Of a stretch of DNA of 64,000 nucleotides, positions 17,663 to 28,700 are shown piece after piece (positions within the stretch are counted from its first letter, which is position 1; each line of letters begins with the position of its first letter). Where the stretch lies: NCBI GenBank assembly GCA_016712345.1, contig JADJRH010000001.1:4216001-4280000 (forward strand), given 5' to 3'. A program made the translations under genes and the position numbers. The stretch comes from Polyangiaceae bacterium. Lineage in GTDB: Bacteria; Myxococcota_A; Polyangia; Polyangiales; Polyangiaceae. The notes beneath the pieces were generated by a model that was not told the origin of the DNA, searched no databases, and worked only from the letters and a program-made list of their open reading frames with translations.

Positions 17663-18541
17663 ATGGACCTCGAAGAGTTGCGGGCCCTCATTGCCGTTGT
17701 GGAAGCGCGATCTTACCAAGGTGCCGCGCGTAACCTCGGAACGTCACGCACAACGTTGAGGCGTCAATTGGCCGCGCTTGAAGCGCGGGCGGGTGTACCT
17801 TTGCTCCAGGCCGATCGAAGTGGGATGAGTGCCACCCGCGCGGGTCAACTGTTGGCAGAACACGGCCGCACAATGATGGCCGAGGCAAGCGCACTTATCG
17901 CTTCCATTCGTCAGATGGGTCAAACCCCTTCAGGCACGCTGCGCTTGGTTTTACCGGTGGGTCTTCCACCTCACCTTCTAACGCCAATGTTTGCATCGTT
18001 TCGACAGGTCTACCCACACCTAACCTTCCATTGCCGTTTTAGCAACGACCCGTTGGGTGAAGCGCTTGTGGATGTGGATATCGCTTGTCACCTCGGCGAA
18101 GACCCACCCCGTGGACATTGGATATCGTTTGTTGTGGCTCGCGTTCGACAGGTATTGATTGCCGCTCCTTCGTACTTGGCCGAGCGGGGAACGCCGCGGC
18201 AGCTGTCGGACCTCGCAAAACACGAACTCTTGGTGTGGCAGGCACCCGGTGAAAATGCGCGGACGTTGCGTACTCTAAAAGGGGGAGAATTATCGGTGGA
18301 ACCGGCGCTTATTGCCACCGATATCCACTTTTTGAGGTCATGTTGTCAGGCCGGTTTGGGGATCGCGTATGTGCCTGACGCGCTGTTGCCCGAACCTGAA
18401 CGAAGCGGCCCGGCACCTGTAGCGGTTTTACCCGAGCTGGTAGGTCAAGAACGGTCGGTGCGTTTGAGCGTTCCCGCGGCGCTCGCGGAGATTCCGAAAA
18501 TCAAGTTGGTGTTGGACCACGTGCGGTCGCTTTTGGGATAG
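17663..18541 (+). CDS. LysR-family transcriptional regulator
   Basis: A 292-residue protein starting MDLEELRALIAVVEARS. Residues 1-60 form the winged helix-turn-helix of the LysR family, with AARNLGTSRTTLRRQLAALE as the recognition part. Residues about 85-290 look like the periplasmic-binding-type effector domain. The gene is divergent from the multicopper oxidase with a 139-base spacer, the usual arrangement for a LysR regulator and its target, so it may control that gene. The ligand is unknown. Length is typical for the family. Confidence 0.9.
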   Translation: MDLEELRALIAVVEARSYQGAARNLGTSRTTLRRQLAALEARAGVPLLQADRSGMSATRAGQLLAEHGRTMMAEASALIASIRQMGQTPSGTLRLVLPVGLPPHLLTPMFASFRQVYPHLTFHCRFSNDPLGEALVDVDIACHLGEDPPRGHWISFVVARVRQVLIAAPSYLAERGTPRQLSDLAKHELLVWQAPGENARTLRTLKGGELSVEPALIATDIHFLRSCCQAGLGIAYVPDALLPEPERSGPAPVAVLPELVGQERSVRLSVPAALAEIPKIKLVLDHVRSLLG

Positions 18542-18570
18542 AGCACCGTCCCCACCAGGCCGCGGTTTGG

Positions 18571-19704
18571 CTATTTTTTGGTGGGCTTTGGGGCCGCCGG
18601 TTTGTCAGGTGCCTTGTCGGGTTTGCCACCTCCCAAGGCGCCGATCTGACCCAACAGTTCAAGCGAGTTGGAGTAACTCTCAATGGAGGTGACCTTGTTT
18701 TGATTATTAAACGTGATCACATCCAACGAGTGGAGCGTCACGGGTTTGCCACTCGCCTTGAGCGGTCCGAGATTGCCTTTGTGGGTGCCCGTCATGGTGA
18801 CTTCCGCAATGACTTTTTCACCAAAAGCCCAATGATTGGTGATTGAAATATTCAGGTCTGGAAAGGCCTTGTGGAGCATTTGATAATGCTCGGCGGCCTG
18901 TTTTTTCCCTTTTGAATCGACGGGGCTCGCGTACGCGGTTTGCGTTACGTTTTCATCAATCCATTCTAGAAACGCCTTTTCATCGGCTCCGACAAATCCT
19001 TGATACATAAGCTTGGCGGCCGAGATGCGCTTGTTTTCTTCAATGCCGCCGACCGGCGTGATCACAACCATTTCAGCCGTTGGCAATGCTGGAATAGCTC
19101 GGGGCTTACCTGGCATTTCACCCACTTGTTGGGCTACAGTGGCGCCGTCAAAATAGGTATGATCGGTGGTGATCTGACCATCTTCGTTAAACCAATAAAC
19201 GCTGATTCCAAAGATGCCTGTTTTCTTACCACTCGCCTTCATCCCGCCAAATTCGCCTGAGTGGGTGGCATTGGATATCCACTCTTGAATCACCACGTTG
19301 CCACTCACGTAAGCGCGCGGCGATGCCCATGTCATGTCAGGAAACGCCGCAAAAAGCTTTGTATGGCCAACCTCAATAGCCGTGTTGCCTTTTTCTTCTT
19401 CCCATCCCATGGGGCCGGCGGACCCGCTGATCACATCGGCTGAATACAGAGCTGCGACCTTTTTGGCATCACGACTGTTAAACGCCAAAATCATGTTTTT
19501 GAGCGCGTTTTTCTGCAACTCTACAAGCGGCGGACGGGAAGGTGGCAATGGTGTCGCGGCGCTTGTCGTAGGCTCCGCCGTTGGCGCGGGAGCGGACGCA
19601 GAAGGGGGTGGTGGAGCTTTCGGGCCCGGCACGTCGTCCGGGGTCGGTCCACAGGCGAAACACCCCATCATGGTCAGAACAAGTCCGATCGAACGTTTCA
19701 ACAT
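18571..19704 (-). CDS. Lipoprotein with two SnoaL/NTF2-like domains
   Basis: A 377-residue protein. The start MLKRSIGLVL gives a signal peptide with a lipobox-like CFACG; an upstream in-frame start at 19761 would hide it. A Pro/Ala/Ser/Thr linker (about 20-60) is followed by two homologous SnoaL-like segments. Each has a helix with AxLYSADV- or WIDENV-like text, a conserved FAAFPDM or HKAFPDL, and a later GTHKG- or ATHSG-type strand. SnoaL-like folds include polyketide cyclases and many non-catalytic binders. The phrase AFPD is typical of the ester-cyclase branch. Tandem copies in one lipoprotein suggest ligand binding in the periplasm rather than cyclisation. Function unproven. Confidence 0.75.
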   Translation of the reverse strand: MLKRSIGLVLTMMGCFACGPTPDDVPGPKAPPPPSASAPAPTAEPTTSAATPLPPSRPPLVELQKNALKNMILAFNSRDAKKVAALYSADVISGSAGPMGWEEEKGNTAIEVGHTKLFAAFPDMTWASPRAYVSGNVVIQEWISNATHSGEFGGMKASGKKTGIFGISVYWFNEDGQITTDHTYFDGATVAQQVGEMPGKPRAIPALPTAEMVVITPVGGIEENKRISAAKLMYQGFVGADEKAFLEWIDENVTQTAYASPVDSKGKKQAAEHYQMLHKAFPDLNISITNHWAFGEKVIAEVTMTGTHKGNLGPLKASGKPVTLHSLDVITFNNQNKVTSIESYSNSLELLGQIGALGGGKPDKAPDKPAAPKPTKK

Positions 19705-19837
19705 GCGAGGCGCATAACATTTTGCGCGGCCGGTTGAAAACCCAATACGCTCGCCGCACACTTGTCCCGACCGCTCTTCGACATGAACCCCAACCGACGA
19801 TGGTTCGGCCTCCCCGCGCCGAGCGATCTTGGGAAGT

Positions 19838-20118
19838 GAGCGAGTGACCTGTGCGCGATCGAGCGGTGAATGGGGGGACCGCCGTGTTTGAGCGGCGGCG
19901 TGGCCGGGGCAAAGGAGCTAGTGACCAATGCGTGATCGAGTGTTGCGGCGAGGGACCCATTGCGCACTGTCGGCGGGGTAGGGGCCCCGTCCGCGGCGCA
20001 TGGGGTTGGAAGCCGCAACACGAGACACGCAATGGTCACGAGCGACCTCTTGGGGCCCCGCGACCCGCGAGTCGGGTGGGCCCCATTCGCCGCGAGACGC
20101 GCACAGATCACGAGCGAG
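19838..20118. repeat. Long imperfect inverted repeat with internal repeats in a 496-bp gene-free stretch
   Basis: The stretch from 19705 to 20200 holds no convincing gene. Within it, about 19838-19965 and the reverse complement of about 19997-20118 align as an imperfect inverted repeat with a loop of about 30 bases. Each arm itself contains two related units: GTGACCTGTGCGCGATCGAG at about 19845 and GTGACCAATGCGTGATCGAG at 19921 on the plus strand, with their inverted partners near 20110 and 20035. The second unit's core CGTGATCGAGTGTTG occurs again exactly at 53988. The region is very GC-rich and could fold into a large RNA or DNA hairpin ahead of the fatty-acid oxidation genes. It may be a miniature mobile element or a structured leader. 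Confidence 0.6.
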
Positions 20119-20200
20119 CCCCGCAATGAATTCGTTTGCGCGCCGGCTCTTCCCGGGGCATGTCCAGTCGTCCTCCACCCCAAGCCACAGGAAATCAAGC

Positions 20201-22573
20201 ATGAACAAGCCTATTCGCCGAGCCTGCGTTATCGGTGCGGGCGTCATGGGGAGCGGAATCGCCGCCCATTTTGCCAATGCGGGCGTGCGTGTCCTCCTCC
20301 TCGACATTGTGCCTCCCAATCTGTCCGAGGCTGAAGCAAAGAGTCAATCTGCGCGCAATCGATTTTCGGCGGGCGGTCTTGAAAAGGCCCTCAAAGCGCG
20401 ACCGGCGGCTTTTTTTCACCCGTCGGCAGCCCGTTTAATTGAAATTGGCAACATTGAAGACGACCTCAAAAAGGTCTCTGATTGCGACTTGGTGATTGAA
20501 GCAATCATTGAGCGAATGGCTGACAAACAAGCCCTTTTCGCAAAGCTTGAGCCGGTGATCGGCGCAGAGACAATCATCGCGTCAAACACATCGGGCCTTC
20601 AAATTGAAAAAATGGTTGAAGGGCGCAGCGACAGCTTCAAAAAGCGCTTTTTGGTAATGCACTTTTTCAACCCCGTTCGCTACATGAAGCTGTTGGAGCT
20701 TGTGGCTGGCAAACAAACCGATGCCGCGGTGCTTGAGCGCGTGCGCCGGTTTGGTGAAGACGCCCTTGGAAAAGGGGTTGTGTTTGCCAATGACACACCC
20801 AACTTTATTGGCAATCGCATTGGTGCCCACGCCATGATGGCCACCATTCACTTAATGCTTGAACAGGGCCTCACGCCTGAAGATGTTGACGCAATCACCG
20901 GTGTTGCAATGGCACATCCCAAGAGTGCCAGTTTTAGAACCGCCGATGTTGTGGGCCTCGACACCTTCGTTCATGTGGCGGACAACTGTTATGCGTCTCT
21001 CGTGAATGACGAAGAACGCAAGGTGTTTGAAGTGCCTGCGTACATTCGCACAATGGTCGAGAAAAAGATCTTGGGCGACAAAACAAAGGGCGGTTTTTAT
21101 AAACGGAGCAAAGACGGATCGATTGAAACGCTCGATCCTCAAACTCTCACTTACCGCGCCAAGGGCGGAGACGAGGCCATTAAAAAGGCCACCAAAAAAG
21201 TTGAAAAAATTGAAGACCCCAAAGCCCGTGTCAAAGCGCTCGCGGCCGACGGTGGAAAAGCGGGAGAGTTTGCCCGCAGGGTGCTTTACGGTTCACTCGC
21301 CTATTCGGCGCGCCGCATTGGGGAGATCACCGGCAGCGTTGTGAGCGTCGATCAGGCCATGCGTTGGGGGTATAACTGGGAACTGGGTCCGTTTGAAACG
21401 TGGGACGCGCTCGGGTTTGTAGAAACCTATACGAAAATGAAAGAGGCGGGGGTAGCATTGCCCGCGTCTATTGACCGCATGAAAGAAAGCGGCGCAACAG
21501 CGTTTTATAGGGCAGACGGCGCCGTTTTTGACCTTACAAAAGGTGAATATGTGGCGCAGCCCAAAGACCCGCGGTATGCCACCCTGGCAGACCTCCGCAA
21601 AGGTCAGGCGCTTATCAAAAACGACGGCGCAGAAGCGTGGGACTTGGGTGATGGGGTGCTTGGAATCACCTTTAAAACCAAGGCCAACTCCATTGACGCC
21701 GACGTTGTCGACGTGCTCATGCGAGCCATTGACTTGGCAGAAAAAGAATACCGCGCGGTGGTTCTTACCAACCAGGGTGAACACTTCTGCGTGGGCGCCA
21801 ATCTGTTTATGATTGCCATGGCGGCGGCAAGTCAACAGTTTGACCAAATCCGCACGGTGGTAGGTCAATTCCAAGGGGCAATGCAGCGTATCAAATACGC
21901 TTCGGTTCCCGTGGTGGTTGCACCTTACGGTATGGCGCTCGGCGGAGGATTGGAGCTTTGCCTCGCGGCTCCGGCGGTGCAAGCCGCGGCCGAAACCTAT
22001 TCAGGTTTGGTAGAAGTGGGCGTTGGCATTATTCCAGGTGGAGCCGGAACGCTCAATATGTTGTGGCGCGCGCTTGAGGGAATTCCTGAAGGTGTCAGTG
22101 CCAACACGTTTGAATACGTTGCCCAGGTGTTTAAAAACATCGCTCTCGCCAAGGTGGCTACCAGCGCCGTAGAAGCTCAAATGCTCGGCTTCTTCCGCAA
22201 AAACGACGGCGTTTCATTCGATAGAGCGCGCCAATTGGCCGACGCCAAAGCTCGCGCGATTGGCATGGCAGAAAGTGGATATCACCCGCCGGCCCCGCGC
22301 TCGTACAAACTGCCCGGTGCGAGTGGAATTGCCACGTTGCACATGATGGTTGATACACTTGAAGCGGGTGGCTACGCCTCCGCGCACGACGCAAAGATCG
22401 CCAAAAAGCTCGCTGAAGTGCTTTGCGGCGGCCCGGGCGGAGCCGCGCGTGAAGTAACAGAAGACGAGATTTTGGCGTTGGAGCGTGAAGTGTTTGTGAG
22501 CCTCTGCGGCGAGCCGAAAACGCTCGAACGCATTCAATACATGCTCATGAACAATAAGCCTCTTCGCAATTAA
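20201..22573 (+). CDS. 3-hydroxyacyl-CoA dehydrogenase / enoyl-CoA hydratase, FadN/FadB-type
   Basis: A 790-residue bifunctional beta-oxidation enzyme. The ATG at 20201 directly precedes the NAD-binding fold (MNKPIRRACVIGAGVMGSG); the longer open frame upstream lies in the repeat. Order of domains: NAD-binding domain with GAGVMGSG near 11-18 and the HFFNP segment typical of the dehydrogenase, two C-terminal dehydrogenase domains, then a crotonase domain from about 480 with GEHFCVGANL and ALGGGLELCLA. Dehydrogenase-first order matches Bacillus FadN/YusL, not E. coli FadB. It catalyses hydration of enoyl-CoA and NAD-dependent oxidation of 3-hydroxyacyl-CoA. The thiolase gene follows after 31 bases, making a complete late beta-oxidation module. 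Confidence 0.92.
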   Translation: MNKPIRRACVIGAGVMGSGIAAHFANAGVRVLLLDIVPPNLSEAEAKSQSARNRFSAGGLEKALKARPAAFFHPSAARLIEIGNIEDDLKKVSDCDLVIEAIIERMADKQALFAKLEPVIGAETIIASNTSGLQIEKMVEGRSDSFKKRFLVMHFFNPVRYMKLLELVAGKQTDAAVLERVRRFGEDALGKGVVFANDTPNFIGNRIGAHAMMATIHLMLEQGLTPEDVDAITGVAMAHPKSASFRTADVVGLDTFVHVADNCYASLVNDEERKVFEVPAYIRTMVEKKILGDKTKGGFYKRSKDGSIETLDPQTLTYRAKGGDEAIKKATKKVEKIEDPKARVKALAADGGKAGEFARRVLYGSLAYSARRIGEITGSVVSVDQAMRWGYNWELGPFETWDALGFVETYTKMKEAGVALPASIDRMKESGATAFYRADGAVFDLTKGEYVAQPKDPRYATLADLRKGQALIKNDGAEAWDLGDGVLGITFKTKANSIDADVVDVLMRAIDLAEKEYRAVVLTNQGEHFCVGANLFMIAMAAASQQFDQIRTVVGQFQGAMQRIKYASVPVVVAPYGMALGGGLELCLAAPAVQAAAETYSGLVEVGVGIIPGGAGTLNMLWRALEGIPEGVSANTFEYVAQVFKNIALAKVATSAVEAQMLGFFRKNDGVSFDRARQLADAKARAIGMAESGYHPPAPRSYKLPGASGIATLHMMVDTLEAGGYASAHDAKIAKKLAEVLCGGPGGAAREVTEDEILALEREVFVSLCGEPKTLERIQYMLMNNKPLRN

Positions 22574-22604
22574 CACCGGCCCACGGAAAGAGAAGGAGAG
22601 TATC

Positions 22605-23783
<1,179 letters not shown>

Positions 23784-23804
23784 TCTACCCACCCGCCGGT
23801 TTGC

Positions 23805-25862
23805 TCAAGGCAGAGCTACTTGTACGGCGCTCGTGAAAAAGTCCGGCACGCCGTCACCCAGCACTCCCTCGTGACGTTCCCCCCAACATACAACCGAACC
23901 GTCCTTTTTTAGAGCACATGCGTGACGCCTACCCACGGCTGTTTGGGTAGCATCGCTCAGGTTGGGAACTTTTTTTGTCACACCGGGAAACCCGCAGTGC
24001 ACCATTCCCGCTTCGGTCACCACACACGCCTGCAAGTCACCCGTGGCCACGTGAATCAGATTTCCCAACCCTACCCACGGAACCGGTGTGAGCGCACCAT
24101 TCCCCCAGCAGGAGACGGACTTGTCGCCGCTCAACGTACAAGCAAACTCGCTCGACAAGGTTAGATCGACAACGCCCGAAAGATTGAGCACCTTTTGCGG
24201 GGTGGAGGCACTTTCAACCTTCCCATTGCCCAAAAGTCCTTTGGTGCCGTCGCCGAAGCAGCTCACTTGACCGGATAAGTCTAAGATACAGGTTCGCCGC
24301 CTCGCGGCCGCAACTTTCCCAACCTGACTCACACCGGATACCTCTTTCGGTCCTTCAGGCTCCGGGTATTCTTTAGACTGCGGTGTACCCAAAGCTCCGT
24401 TGTAGTTTCTGCCCCAACACACAAGCTTTTGAGCGTCGGAAACGGCGCACGCGTGGGTAGACCCCAGCGCGGGGCGACCCATGGACGCAGTAGTTGGAAT
24501 TTGTACCGGGGCCTTCATGGTCTTGGGTGGGGTATTTGTTGCGGCACCCAACAAAGAAGCATCGATGTATCGGCCGCCGGTACACCACACCTTTCCAGAT
24601 CCGGCAGCGCACACCATGTCGCCGGAAACGGTCAGATCGGACATGCCGCTGAGCCCGTCCACTTTTTCAGGTTGCGCCGACTCGGCCCTGTTTCCCCAAC
24701 AAAATACTTCACCCGTCGCCGAGAGCGCACACGTTTTTTCTTCACCGGATCGTATCGCGCGGATATTGGCAAGACCTACCACACCCACAGGCGAGATCAC
24801 CTCGTCGGGATAATCCACACCGAGGCGACGGCGTTCACCCCAACATGCAACGCTCCCGTCTTTGAATCCGGCGCAACCGCTTTGGCTCCCAACATTCACC
24901 GAGACGGCGCCTGAGATCCCCCCGACTTCGCCAAACAAAGTGGTTTCATCTTCTTTGTGGAGAATTAAGCCGCCCATGTACCCCGCACAAAAGATCCGAC
25001 CCGCTTCTGTGAGTACACAAAGATTTCCGCCCCCCACTGCGATGTCGCGGGCTTTCCCTGGCAAGTCAACCTCGACAACAGTGCTTTCGTCACATGTTTC
25101 ACTTTTGCTGAACGAACAGGCATCACCGCCGTAGCAGTGAACCTTCCCTTGGGTAGAAAGTGAGCACACAAGATCGTTTTCTGCATCGATCCGTGCGCTG
25201 GCCGGGAATTTGACAGCGCGCTTCGTCAGCTTGGAGACGGGTGGATTGTCGGCGTAATAGAGACGGCCCCAACATTCTACCCCTCCGGCTTTGGTGCGTG
25301 CGCATGTCATGACCTGACCCAGCGCAACTTCCGCCACGTTTTGAAGATTTTCTACCTTTACAGGGGTTCGTGTGCGATCGGTATTTTTACCGTTCACCGC
25401 GCCGTAGGAGTTATCACCCCAACACCAGACCTCGCCCGCGTTTGACACAACGCAACGGTGGTATTGGCCCACAACCACCTGGGAAGATTTGGGTAGGCCT
25501 TCAGGAGTTTTGAACCCGTAGGCGATATCCCCTTCAGCCCCGTAGCGGGAACCCCAACATTTGACAGTACCGCTTGTATCAATTCCGCAGGCGTGGGCGT
25601 CACCCATGCCGACGGAGCTGAGCCCGGTGACCCCTGTCAGCCGCACCGGACGCGTGGTGGAGTGAACTCCCTCCGGCAACAACTCTCGCGCGAATCCCCA
25701 GCAGACCGGCACACCCGCCGATAACACGCACGTCCCCCACGGTGATACATGCGGTTTTGTTGGCGCCGCGGCTTGTGCACCCGCGATCGACGAAAGGGAG
25801 AGCCCGAACGCGGCCGTTGCCAGACCAAGTATAAAATGGGTTATTATAGATCCCACGTCCAC
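23805..25862 (-). CDS. Exported RCC1-repeat beta-propeller protein
   Basis: About 685 residues. The start region overlaps the stop of the upstream propeller gene by about 19 bases; GTG at 25862 or 25856 could serve. A signal peptide ends near SSIAGAQAAAP. The body is a run of RCC1-like repeats, each with a hydrophobic strand, a Cys, and a phrase such as VWCWGDNSYG, VKCWGSRYG, VCWGRNYNG or VSCFGDGTKG, at least ten by eye. These repeats fold into one or two seven-bladed propellers used for protein binding. The Cys-rich Trp-Gly pattern is common in exported proteins of Myxococcota. It is probably periplasmic or surface-bound and co-translated with the preceding lipoprotein. Confidence 0.8.
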   Translation of the reverse strand: MDVGSIITHFILGLATAAFGLSLSSIAGAQAAAPTKPHVSPWGTCVLSAGVPVCWGFARELLPEGVHSTTRPVRLTGVTGLSSVGMGDAHACGIDTSGTVKCWGSRYGAEGDIAYGFKTPEGLPKSSQVVVGQYHRCVVSNAGEVWCWGDNSYGAVNGKNTDRTRTPVKVENLQNVAEVALGQVMTCARTKAGGVECWGRLYYADNPPVSKLTKRAVKFPASARIDAENDLVCSLSTQGKVHCYGGDACSFSKSETCDESTVVEVDLPGKARDIAVGGGNLCVLTEAGRIFCAGYMGGLILHKEDETTLFGEVGGISGAVSVNVGSQSGCAGFKDGSVACWGERRRLGVDYPDEVISPVGVVGLANIRAIRSGEEKTCALSATGEVFCWGNRAESAQPEKVDGLSGMSDLTVSGDMVCAAGSGKVWCTGGRYIDASLLGAATNTPPKTMKAPVQIPTTASMGRPALGSTHACAVSDAQKLVCWGRNYNGALGTPQSKEYPEPEGPKEVSGVSQVGKVAAARRRTCILDLSGQVSCFGDGTKGLLGNGKVESASTPQKVLNLSGVVDLTLSSEFACTLSGDKSVSCWGNGALTPVPWVGLGNLIHVATGDLQACVVTEAGMVHCGFPGVTKKVPNLSDATQTAVGRRHACALKKDGSVVCWGERHEGVLGDGVPDFFTSAVQVALP

Positions 25863-27892
25863 ACCACGTTTTCTGCCCCCGCTGCGAGCACCTTACCGTT
25901 TTCAGAAACCGCCAGCGACCCTACTCCTTGATACACATCGGGCAAGTTCAGAGTTTTGAGGGCCGCCCCTTTTTTCTCGTCAACCAGCACCACACCGCCG
26001 CGCACGCCGAGGGCCACGCGATCTCCCGGCAGAAACAACGCGGCGGTTACCTCAAATTGCTCCTGAGAAACTTTGTGCTCCCACAGCGTCTTCTTGTCGG
26101 CAATAGACATGGCGAATGCCATCCCCGTTGTGCCAATCAACGCAACCTTACCATTGGCGGAGATTGTGAAACTTCGCAGATATTCGTTTTGAAGGTCAAG
26201 CGATTGGAGCACCTGACCCTTCTGAAGATCAACCTCCAAAATGGCTTTGTGTACTCCAACCCAGAGGCGGTGGCCATCGGCGCTGAACTGAAGTGCGTCC
26301 GTCCGATCGTCTTTTTGGAGTTCAATGCGTTTGGTGAGCGCGAGCGTTTCAACGTTTACAAGTTGGATATGGCTGCCCATATTCAGCGCCGCTGTGTTTC
26401 CGTCGGGCGATAGTGCAAACGCTCGAAAGGAGCACCATGACGCCCCGTTGGTGGGCATGACATTTAACCTGCCTCGAATCACGCGAGTGTCCATATTCCA
26501 AACCGTCAGGGCGCATGCGGTGCTGACAGTGACAACTTCTCTCGTCCCCACTCTGGGTGATGCGATGGCACTCCCCGAACTCGGCCTTCGCGCAAAGGTG
26601 AACAGGGGAGTTGACTTTTCAACATCCCAAACGCGCGTCTCCCCATCGTCGGCGGCGGTGAGCAAACGCGTGTCTTTGTCCACGAAAGCGATTGACCGAA
26701 TCACCCCGTCGTGGCTGCCCCGGTCATAAGGGCCAAGCCTTTCACCCTGTTTGGAAAAACGCGCAATCACCCTTGGATAACTGGGTAGAGTTAACAGTTC
26801 ACCTGTGGGCGAGGCCGCGAACCGCGGTGCAAGAAAGGCACCGGCCTGCCATATTTCTCTGCGACTGGCTGTATCAAACGCTTTGACGCCGGGTCGACTC
26901 GGGGCAAACAGGGTAGAGTTGTCAGGGGAGATCGCGATGGATTCTACCCAGACATGGGTGTCCAAAAATCCGTACGACGCAACGGCTGTGTGAGTTGTCA
27001 TATCAAACGCGTTGACCGCCGTTCGCTCTGCTATGTAGATGCGACCACCGTCGGGCGAAAAGGCAACTGCGTGCACCGAATTGCCCGGTAGCGCGGCTTT
27101 TTCTTCACCTGTTTTTGCATCAAAAAGGTACACATGGTCTCTGCCCCCCGCGGCAATCCACTTGCCGTCGGCGGATGCGGCAATGCTGTAGGCGCAATGT
27201 TCGTCGAGGTCTTTTTTGAACCTACCCATTGTCCGCGATGGGGAACCCGCGTCCTTGTCAAATACAAGGATGGCTTCTTCCGATGAACGACGGCAGGTTG
27301 CCACCACAAAGCCGCCGTTTTTGAGCGGGGCGGCGCCCCAGCCGTGTGGGTCACTCCCATAATACGACGACGTGCCGCCGTACGTTGCGAGGCTTGCTTT
27401 GCCCGTTTCCAGGTCAAAGACGCGAGCCGCTTCATACGCCGGCGCAATGAGTCTTTTTCCATCGGCCGAAAAGAACAAAGTGCGGCAATCTCGTCCCTGT
27501 TTTTCATCGCCCAGTGTTTTTTGGACAGAACCGCGCTTTGCGTCCCACAGTAGAATGATGCCGACGGTATCGCAGGTAGCCCAAAGTGCACCGTCTGGAC
27601 TCACGGCCACGTGCTCCATGGGTCGACTCGGCGGCAGAGCACCAAACCGTTGTTTGACGGCCGGCGGCAGCGGAGCTGAGTCAGCCACTTTTACCCGCAG
27701 CGCGTCAAACGGGTCAAATGGGTAGGTTGCGTCTTCGTTGGGCGGCTGAAACGCCGCGTTTGGTGGAGGAGGGGCGATAACGGCGACGGTTGGTTGAGCT
27801 GTGGCTTTGGGATGATTTGGCGCGACGGCGTGAGGCTCCCCGCAGCTCGCGAGGACAGTGAACACCACGCCTGAAAGCGCTCGCTTTCGCAT
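25844..27892 (-). CDS. WD40/YVTN-type beta-propeller lipoprotein
   Basis: A 682-residue protein with a lipoprotein signal (VVFTVLASC) and a Pro/Ala-rich tether. WD40-like blades repeat through the rest: phrases such as VAVSPDGALWATCD, LFFSADGKRL, VAFSPDGGRIYIAE, ALSPDGNTAAL and LAVSENGKVLAAG each close a blade, and the protein ends with VWTWDL. About ten or more blades suggest two propellers. There is no enzymatic motif. It overlaps the downstream RCC1 gene, so the two exported propeller proteins are probably made together and may interact. Divergent from the small lipoprotein gene at 28163. Confidence 0.8.
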   Translation of the reverse strand: MRKRALSGVVFTVLASCGEPHAVAPNHPKATAQPTVAVIAPPPPNAAFQPPNEDATYPFDPFDALRVKVADSAPLPPAVKQRFGALPPSRPMEHVAVSPDGALWATCDTVGIILLWDAKRGSVQKTLGDEKQGRDCRTLFFSADGKRLIAPAYEAARVFDLETGKASLATYGGTSSYYGSDPHGWGAAPLKNGGFVVATCRRSSEEAILVFDKDAGSPSRTMGRFKKDLDEHCAYSIAASADGKWIAAGGRDHVYLFDAKTGEEKAALPGNSVHAVAFSPDGGRIYIAERTAVNAFDMTTHTAVASYGFLDTHVWVESIAISPDNSTLFAPSRPGVKAFDTASRREIWQAGAFLAPRFAASPTGELLTLPSYPRVIARFSKQGERLGPYDRGSHDGVIRSIAFVDKDTRLLTAADDGETRVWDVEKSTPLFTFARRPSSGSAIASPRVGTREVVTVSTACALTVWNMDTRVIRGRLNVMPTNGASWCSFRAFALSPDGNTAALNMGSHIQLVNVETLALTKRIELQKDDRTDALQFSADGHRLWVGVHKAILEVDLQKGQVLQSLDLQNEYLRSFTISANGKVALIGTTGMAFAMSIADKKTLWEHKVSQEQFEVTAALFLPGDRVALGVRGGVVLVDEKKGAALKTLNLPDVYQGVGSLAVSENGKVLAAGAENVVWTWDL

Positions 27893-28162
27893 AGCGCGCG
27901 ACGCTACCAGACTTTAACGGTGATGCGCCAGCGAACATTGAGATAGGGTTTTTTGTCGAGGATCGAAATTCTACCGTGGCTGTTCGTTCGCTCGCGTGAA
28001 CAAGCGGCTGTCGGTTGTCGTCGGCAAAAAAGGGGAGCGACCGGTGAGGGTCGTGTCTTGAGTTTATCGAAGATCATCGTTGCTACTGCCGACAAATCGG
28101 TGCACCATCTTTGTGCCGCGAGGCTTTGACTATGTTTTAAGAGAGCAGAGCGGAGGAAGTAT

Positions 28163-28633
28163 ATGAAGTACACACGTGGGTTAACTGCGCTCTTCTTGCT
28201 GGGTATCTTCGTTGGATGTGACGGCGGTTCAACAACGGGGACGGGAGGCACAAGCTCGTCCACTTCCGAAACCACCGGCTCCGGGGGATCCACTGCGGGA
28301 GCGGGTGGTGTCACGGGAGGAAGCACCGGCACCTCATCCACCACGAGTGGAACCGGCGCTTCGGGAGGAAGTGGCGGTGCGACCACCTCGTCAACCGGGT
28401 CGGGCGGAACCACAACTTCGTCTACCCAAATGTGTGATCCAACAATGCCCACCTCGTGCCCGGAAGGTCAGGGTTGCATCTGCGGCGGCCCCGGCGCCAT
28501 GCTCATTTGTTCTTGCGGAAAGTTGTGTACACAAGATTCTGAGTGTACCGACCCCGAGAAAAATGTCTGCTGCGGCGTGACCGACGGCAAACCCGGCATC
28601 TGTACAGATTCGTGCACCTGCTTCTGCGACTAG
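28163..28633 (+). CDS. Small Gly/Ser/Thr-rich lipoprotein with Cys-rich C-terminal domain
   Basis: A 156-residue protein started by an ATG after GGAGGAAG. The signal ends in GIFVGC, a lipobox. Residues about 20-90 are a low-complexity Gly/Ser/Thr linker of the kind seen in many Myxococcota surface lipoproteins. The last 65 residues contain 14 cysteines in pairs and end in SCTCFCD, so they are probably a disulfide-bonded knot. No function can be assigned. Its TAG stop lies inside the arm of the hairpin that follows. Confidence 0.75.
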   Translation: MKYTRGLTALFLLGIFVGCDGGSTTGTGGTSSSTSETTGSGGSTAGAGGVTGGSTGTSSTTSGTGASGGSGGATTSSTGSGGTTTSSTQMCDPTMPTSCPEGQGCICGGPGAMLICSCGKLCTQDSECTDPEKNVCCGVTDGKPGICTDSCTCFCD

Positions 28634-28700
28634 AGCACCGATCATCTTGAATCACTAATCTTCTGATTTTACTCACGATTCAAACCAATTGGTGCTCTAG
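28630..28700. terminator. Nested inverted repeat, likely bidirectional terminator (first hairpin)
   Basis: Outer arms CTAGAGCACC (28630-28639) and GGTGCTCTAG (28691-28700) pair perfectly over ten bases. Inside them TTGAATC (28647-28653) pairs with GATTCAA (28677-28683). The left arm includes the stop codon of the small lipoprotein gene. The right arm shares its CTAG with the next hairpin. Confidence 0.6.

Noticed and set aside
21293..21982. 229-codon minus-strand open frame inside the beta-oxidation gene
   Set aside because: It lies wholly within a gene with clear domain motifs; its translation looks like a frame shadow.
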